9,407 nt of DNA from Pseudomonadota bacterium (lineage in GTDB: Bacteria > Desulfobacterota > Desulfobacteria > Desulfobacterales > RPRI01): positions 1 to 9,407 of the forward strand of contig JAHJRK010000376.1 of NCBI GenBank assembly GCA_018830925.1, given 5' to 3'. The translations under genes were made by a program, and so were the position numbers. The notes under the pieces were generated by a model, which ran no database searches, had not been told where the DNA came from, and saw only the letters and a program-made list of their open reading frames with translations. Numbering within the stretch: position 1 is the stretch's first letter; the number at the start of each line of letters is the position of its first letter. Shown here one piece after another: positions 5,450-9,407 of the stretch.

Positions 5450-5466
5450 ATTATATACCCTCACTT

Positions 5467-6885
5467 CTACTTTTCATCGGCCATTTGCTTTGCTTTTTCA
5501 ACTGCTTCCTCTATACCGCCGACCATATAAAATGCGCGTTCGGGAAGATCATCATGCTTACCTTCGCAAATTTCCTTGAACCCCCTTACCGTGTCGGCAA
5601 TTTTAACGTATTTGCCTTTCATTCCTGTAAAGGTCTCAGCTACATGGAATGGCTGAGATAAAAATCTCTGGATTTTTCTTGCCCTTGAAACAGTAACTTT
5701 ATCTTCATCGGACAATTCTTCTATGCCGAGGATAGCAATAATATCCTGAAGCTCCTTATATTTCTGAAGAATCTGCTGAGCTTTACGGGAAACCAGATAA
5801 TGTTCTTCGCCGATATAAGAGGCATCCAGAATCCTTGATGTTGAATCGAGCGGGTCAACAGCTGGATAAATTCCAAGTTCCGCAATCTGTCGAGACAAAA
5901 CAACAGTACCGTCCAGATGAGCAAAAGTCGTTGCAGGGGCAGGGTCGGTTAAATCGTCGGCAGGCACGTAAACACACTGTACGGCCGTAATAGATCCCTT
6001 GTCTGTAGAAGTAATACGTTCCTGAAGTTCACCAAGATCAACGGCAAGAGTGGGTTGATAACCGACAGCAGACGGCATACGACCCAACAGAGCGGAAACT
6101 TCAGAGCCAGCCTGAGTAAATCTGAATATATTATCAATAAAAATAAGGACGTCCTGTCCTTCTATGTCGCGATAATATTCGGCGGCAGTTAAAGCAGATA
6201 GCGCAACTCTTGCTCTTGCTCCCGGCGGTTCGGTCATCTGTCCATATATCAGAGCTGCTTTGGGAAGAACGCCGGAAACCTTCATTTCATGGTAAAGGTC
6301 ATTTCCTTCACGCGTCCTTTCGCCGACTCCTGCAAATACTGAAATACCACCGTGATGCATAGCTATATTATTAACCATCTCCATCATGATAACTGTTTTA
6401 CCAACTCCAGCGCCTCCGAACATTCCCATTTTCCCGCCTCTCGGGAACGGTACCAGCAGGTCTATAACTTTTACACCTGTCTCAAGAACACGAACAGTTG
6501 TATCCTGTTCCGTAAATTTGGGCGCTAAACGGTGAATCGGCATCATTTTTTCATGGCTTACAGGCCCAAGCCCGTCGACCGGTCGTCCGACAACATTCAA
6601 TACCCTTCCAAGTCCGGCCGGACCTACAGGCATCATAATCGGCTTTCCCGTATCCTTGACTGACATGCCTCTTACCAATCCATCCGTAACATCCATTGCG
6701 ATTGTCCGAACGACATTGTCGCCAAGATGCTGGGCAACTTCCACCACAAGATTATCCTGCTCACTGTTTATGGCAGGATTGCTGATCAGAAGTGCGGTAA
6801 GGATATTGGGAAGCTTTCCTTCTTCAAACTCCACGTCAACAACAGGCCCCATAACCTGCTTTATTTTACCTATGTTCTCTCCCAT
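5467..6885 (-). CDS. atpD: ATP synthase F1 subunit beta
   Basis: Catalytic subunit of F1 ATP synthase; three copies alternate with alpha and make ATP as gamma rotates. Its 472 residues are a typical length. The N-terminal beta barrel spans about 1-78. The Walker A loop GGAGVGKT is at 157-164, catalytic E189 is in GERTREG (188-194), and Walker B VLIFIDNIFRF (246-256) contains D251. ALLGRMPSAVGYQPTL (265-280) is the conserved beta segment. The DELSEED loop appears as EELSDED at 389-395, a conservative variant. The ATG has a near-perfect AGGAGG ribosome site seven bases upstream, the strongest in the operon, which fits the need for three copies per complex. It lies 42 bp after atpG and 17 bp before atpC. 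No defect is visible. Confidence 0.99.
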   Translation of the reverse strand: MGENIGKIKQVMGPVVDVEFEEGKLPNILTALLISNPAINSEQDNLVVEVAQHLGDNVVRTIAMDVTDGLVRGMSVKDTGKPIMMPVGPAGLGRVLNVVGRPVDGLGPVSHEKMMPIHRLAPKFTEQDTTVRVLETGVKVIDLLVPFPRGGKMGMFGGAGVGKTVIMMEMVNNIAMHHGGISVFAGVGERTREGNDLYHEMKVSGVLPKAALIYGQMTEPPGARARVALSALTAAEYYRDIEGQDVLIFIDNIFRFTQAGSEVSALLGRMPSAVGYQPTLAVDLGELQERITSTDKGSITAVQCVYVPADDLTDPAPATTFAHLDGTVVLSRQIAELGIYPAVDPLDSTSRILDASYIGEEHYLVSRKAQQILQKYKELQDIIAILGIEELSDEDKVTVSRARKIQRFLSQPFHVAETFTGMKGKYVKIADTVRGFKEICEGKHDDLPERAFYMVGGIEEAVEKAKQMADEK

Positions 6886-6927
6886 CTATAAACCTCCTAT
6901 AAAAACTGAATTCGGTATATTCAATTC

Positions 6928-7818
6928 TTACCCTTTAAGCGCCTCCGCTCCACCTACAATATCCATAAGATCTGCGGTGATGGAAGCCTGCCGGGCCTTG
7001 TTGTATGCCAGAGTAAGACTATCAATCATATCATTACAAGCCTTGGTTGCATTGTTCATTGCGGCCATTCTCGCAGCATGCTCGCTTGTTGATGTCTCCA
7101 AGAGAGCGCTGTAAATCTGAACATAAACATTTTTTGGAAGCATCTCATCAAGAAGCTCAGCAGGTGTCGGTTCGCATATATGCTCCGGAAGATATTGCTT
7201 CTTGGCATCCTCAGTCTTTCCGGATGCTTCAAGAGGCGGTATCGGAAGAAGCTGCTTAATTACCGGAATCTGCTTTGCCGTACTTTTAAATTCGGAATAT
7301 ATCACGTAGACCTCATCATATTCCCCATTTAAAAATCCGTCTATCAGCTTTTTCCCGGCATTAACGGAAACATTAAACCCGAACCTTCCACCAACAACTC
7401 CAAGATATTCACTTACAATCTCAAAATTGTTTTTACGGGTCCAGTCACGCCCTTTTTTGCCGAAGTTTGTAAAAGAAACTTTAATATCCGAACCGGATTT
7501 TTCTTTGACTAAAGATCTCGCTTTCAAAATAAGGTTTGAATTAAACCCACCGCACAGTCCTCTGTCTGAAGTGCAAAGAACTATGTTTATTTTCGAAATC
7601 TTCTCGCGCATGGTCAGCAATGGAGTTGCCGTGCTTCCGCCCCGTTCAGCAAGACTACCGAGTACTTCAGCAAATTTGCCTGCATAAGGCCTGAAACCGG
7701 TCATATTGGCTTGCGCACCCCGGAGTTTGGAAGCAGCCACCATGTTCATGGCTTTTGTGATCTGCTTGGTCTTCTTTACTGCACCTATTTTTGTTTTAAC
7801 ATCTTTTAACGTTGCCAT
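6928..7818 (-). CDS. atpG: ATP synthase F1 subunit gamma
   Basis: Central rotor shaft of F1, transmitting c-ring rotation to the catalytic beta subunits. Its 296 residues are in the usual range (about 285-300). The N-terminal helix carries KTKIGAVKKTKQITKAMNMVAASKL (8-32), the classic gamma opening. The Rossmann-like middle begins with LCTSDRGLCGGFN (81-93). The C-terminal helix ends with ITADLMDIVGGAEAL (280-294), where the usual glutamate of the gamma signature (ITxE) is aspartate. The region around 196-215 contains a modestly variable loop (LEASGKTEDAKKQ). The ATG is preceded by AAGGG at nine bases, a weaker ribosome site than that of atpD. It lies 58 bp after atpA and 42 bp before atpD. 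Confidence 0.98.
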   Translation of the reverse strand: MATLKDVKTKIGAVKKTKQITKAMNMVAASKLRGAQANMTGFRPYAGKFAEVLGSLAERGGSTATPLLTMREKISKINIVLCTSDRGLCGGFNSNLILKARSLVKEKSGSDIKVSFTNFGKKGRDWTRKNNFEIVSEYLGVVGGRFGFNVSVNAGKKLIDGFLNGEYDEVYVIYSEFKSTAKQIPVIKQLLPIPPLEASGKTEDAKKQYLPEHICEPTPAELLDEMLPKNVYVQIYSALLETSTSEHAARMAAMNNATKACNDMIDSLTLAYNKARQASITADLMDIVGGAEALKG

Positions 7819-7876
7819 TCAACTCAACCCTTATCCATCTCAAAATTCAGATTATTATAAAAAAACCGGGCCGATA

Positions 7877-9394
7877 TTATTTTATCGTATCCTTGAATTC
7901 TTCATCATAAGCGTTCAAGGCATCCGTCATCAGCTTGTCCAGCTCATCACTGATGATTTTCTTCTCGGCAAGTTCTTTAAATATTTGAGGGTATCTTTCA
8001 GAAATAAATGAAAAAAGACCGGCCTCATATTTAGCAAGAACATTGACCGGATACTTATCAAGGAAGCCCCTTGTTCCGGCGTAAAGAATTGTTACCTGTT
8101 TCTCCATGGACAACGGCTTGTATTGAGGCTGCTTTAAAATCTCAACTAGCCGCGCACCGCGTGTAAGCTGCCTTTGAGTCGACTTATCAAGATCGCTTCC
8201 GAAAGCCGCAAAGGCTTCGAGTTCGCGATACTGGGCAAGATCGAGCCGCAGACTGCCTGCGACCTGCTTCATGGCTTTTACCTGAGCCGCCCCGCCGACC
8301 CTGGAAACTGAAAGGCCGACATTTATTGCAGGCCTGACACCCGCAAAGAAAAGGCTGGGTTCAAGATAAATCTGCCCGTCAGTAATTGAGATAACATTTG
8401 TTGGAATATATGCGGAAACGTCACCTGCCTGAGTCTCAATAATCGGAAGGGCTGTCAGTGAGCCCGCACCAAGTTCATCATTCAGTTTTGCGGAACGCTC
8501 AAGAAGCCTGGAATGGTTATAAAAAATATCACCGGGATAGGCTTCACGACCGGGCGGGCGTCTCAAAAGAAGAGATACCTGACGATAAGCAGCTGCCTGT
8601 TTTGAAAGGTCATCATAAATGATTAGAGAATGCTGACCCTTATCACGGAAATATTCTCCCATGGCGCATCCGGCATAGGGAGCGACATACTGAAGCGTAG
8701 CAGGATCGCTTGCGCATGCCGCTACAACCGTAGTATATTCCATTGCTCCGTGTTTTTCGAGAATGGCAACTACCTGGGCAACTGTTGATTTCTTTTGACC
8801 ACATGCAACATAAATGCAATAAACATCCTGCCCTTTCTGGCTCAGGATTGAATCTATCGCAATCGCAGTCTTCCCAATCTGGCGGTCACCGATAATAAGT
8901 TCACGTTGCCCCCGGCCTACCGGAGTCATAGCATCGATAGCTTTAAGTCCGGTCAGCATCGACTCATGAACGCTTTTTCTCGCGATAACGCCGGGTGCGA
9001 CCATTTCAACCCTTCTGAACTCTTTTGCGTCAATCGGACCTTTTCCGTCTATAGGCTCTCCCACGGCAGAGACAACACGCCCTAAAACGGCCTCACCAAC
9101 AGGAACCTGGGCAATACGGCCTGTGCGTTTAACAACATCACCCTCTTTTATGTGGGTGACTTCGCCCATAACGGCAATACCCACATTGTCTTCTTCAAGG
9201 TTAAGCACAAGGCCTAAAATTCCGCCTGGGAATTCAACAAGTTCCAACGCCATGACTTTCTCAAGTCCGTATACCCTGGCGATACCATCACCAACAGACA
9301 AGACAACTCCTGTTTCGCTCAGCTCAACTTTCTTGTCATAATCCGCAATCTGACCTTTAATTATCTGACTTATTTCTTCAGCTCTTAATTCCAT
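7877..9394 (-). CDS. atpA: ATP synthase F1 subunit alpha
   Basis: Non-catalytic nucleotide-binding subunit of the F1 hexamer; it supplies the arginine finger to the beta sites. Its 505 residues match the family. MELRAEEISQIIKGQI at the N-terminus is the delta-binding segment, followed by a beta barrel to about residue 95. The Walker A loop GDRQIGKT is at 169-176, and Walker B LIIYDDLSK at 257-265. The alpha signature with SRVGGAAQ (364-371) includes the arginine finger R365. The C-terminal helical domain ends ALNAYDEEFKDTIK. The ribosome site is weak (GAGAG about six to ten bases upstream). A TGA at 9406-9404, ten bases before the ATG, could be the stop of the preceding delta-subunit gene, but too little sequence is visible to claim it. 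It is the first complete gene of the operon within the window. Confidence 0.99.
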   Translation of the reverse strand: MELRAEEISQIIKGQIADYDKKVELSETGVVLSVGDGIARVYGLEKVMALELVEFPGGILGLVLNLEEDNVGIAVMGEVTHIKEGDVVKRTGRIAQVPVGEAVLGRVVSAVGEPIDGKGPIDAKEFRRVEMVAPGVIARKSVHESMLTGLKAIDAMTPVGRGQRELIIGDRQIGKTAIAIDSILSQKGQDVYCIYVACGQKKSTVAQVVAILEKHGAMEYTTVVAACASDPATLQYVAPYAGCAMGEYFRDKGQHSLIIYDDLSKQAAAYRQVSLLLRRPPGREAYPGDIFYNHSRLLERSAKLNDELGAGSLTALPIIETQAGDVSAYIPTNVISITDGQIYLEPSLFFAGVRPAINVGLSVSRVGGAAQVKAMKQVAGSLRLDLAQYRELEAFAAFGSDLDKSTQRQLTRGARLVEILKQPQYKPLSMEKQVTILYAGTRGFLDKYPVNVLAKYEAGLFSFISERYPQIFKELAEKKIISDELDKLMTDALNAYDEEFKDTIK

Positions 9395-9407
9395 TATACA
9401 CTCTCAC

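Noticed and set aside
5450..5464. Longer atpC start at GTG 5464
   Set aside because: The GTGAGGG at this place is better explained as the Shine-Dalgarno element for the ATG at 5449. The family N-terminus also starts at about that Met.
5097..5579. Plus-strand open frame of 160 codons
   Set aside because: Antisense to atpC and the 3' end of atpD. It has low-complexity Ser/Ala/Leu composition and no recognisable domain; a shadow of conserved genes.
6656..7114. Plus-strand open frame of 152 codons
   Set aside because: Antisense to the atpD start and atpG end, spanning the gap between two certain genes. No motif or ribosome site supports it.

Overview
The window is a compact, housekeeping stretch in which every gene lies on the minus strand. 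Read in the direction of transcription (right to left) it is atpA-atpG-atpD-atpC, a strong terminator, a stand-alone GlmU-type nucleotidyltransferase, a ZapB-like coiled-coil gene, zapA, a 6S RNA gene, rny (RNase Y) and tyrS, which runs off the left edge. Base composition is moderate (roughly 40-45% GC by eye), with clearly AT-richer intergenic DNA. The combination of an alpha-gamma-beta-epsilon F1 operon, ZapB/ZapA, a proteobacterial-type 6S RNA beside zapA, and RNase Y with TyrS suggests a deltaproteobacterium (Desulfobacterota, possibly a sulfate-reducer-like lineage). That placement is inferred from gene order and protein style, not from a database match.

Region by region: 9394-5030 holds four F1 ATP synthase subunits with short gaps (2-58 bp) and ordinary ribosome binding sites; the genes for the delta, b, a and c subunits would lie to the right of the window. 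A GC-rich hairpin with a T-run near 4928-4966 ends this operon. The 292-bp gap before the next gene also contains a 10-bp direct repeat around a small hairpin and a promoter-like pair of perfect hexamers with an unusually long spacer. Positions 4737-3344 hold glmU-like, zapB-like and zapA genes with gaps of 50 and 36 bp, likely one operon; zapB and zapA both start with TTG.

The 755-bp stretch 2589-3343 has no protein gene. Its right part encodes 6S RNA (about 3009-3186, minus strand), recognised by the closing stem, the apical hairpin followed by AAGCC, and the 3'-side hairpin. Its left part is AT-rich and repeat-bearing: an 8-bp inverted repeat, CACGAAG-type repeats, an 8-bp tandem duplication and the probable rny promoter. 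rny and tyrS follow as a coupled pair in which the tyrS ribosome binding site overlaps the rny stop codon.

Functionally the window joins energy conservation (F1-ATPase), sugar-nucleotide supply, Z-ring assembly, growth-phase control of RNA polymerase (6S RNA), mRNA decay (RNase Y) and translation (TyrS). I see no mobile element, phage gene, CRISPR array, tRNA or defence system, and nothing supporting a new multi-gene system. The most valuable non-obvious element is the 6S RNA; the intergenic repeats and the atypical promoter-like sequence are secondary.
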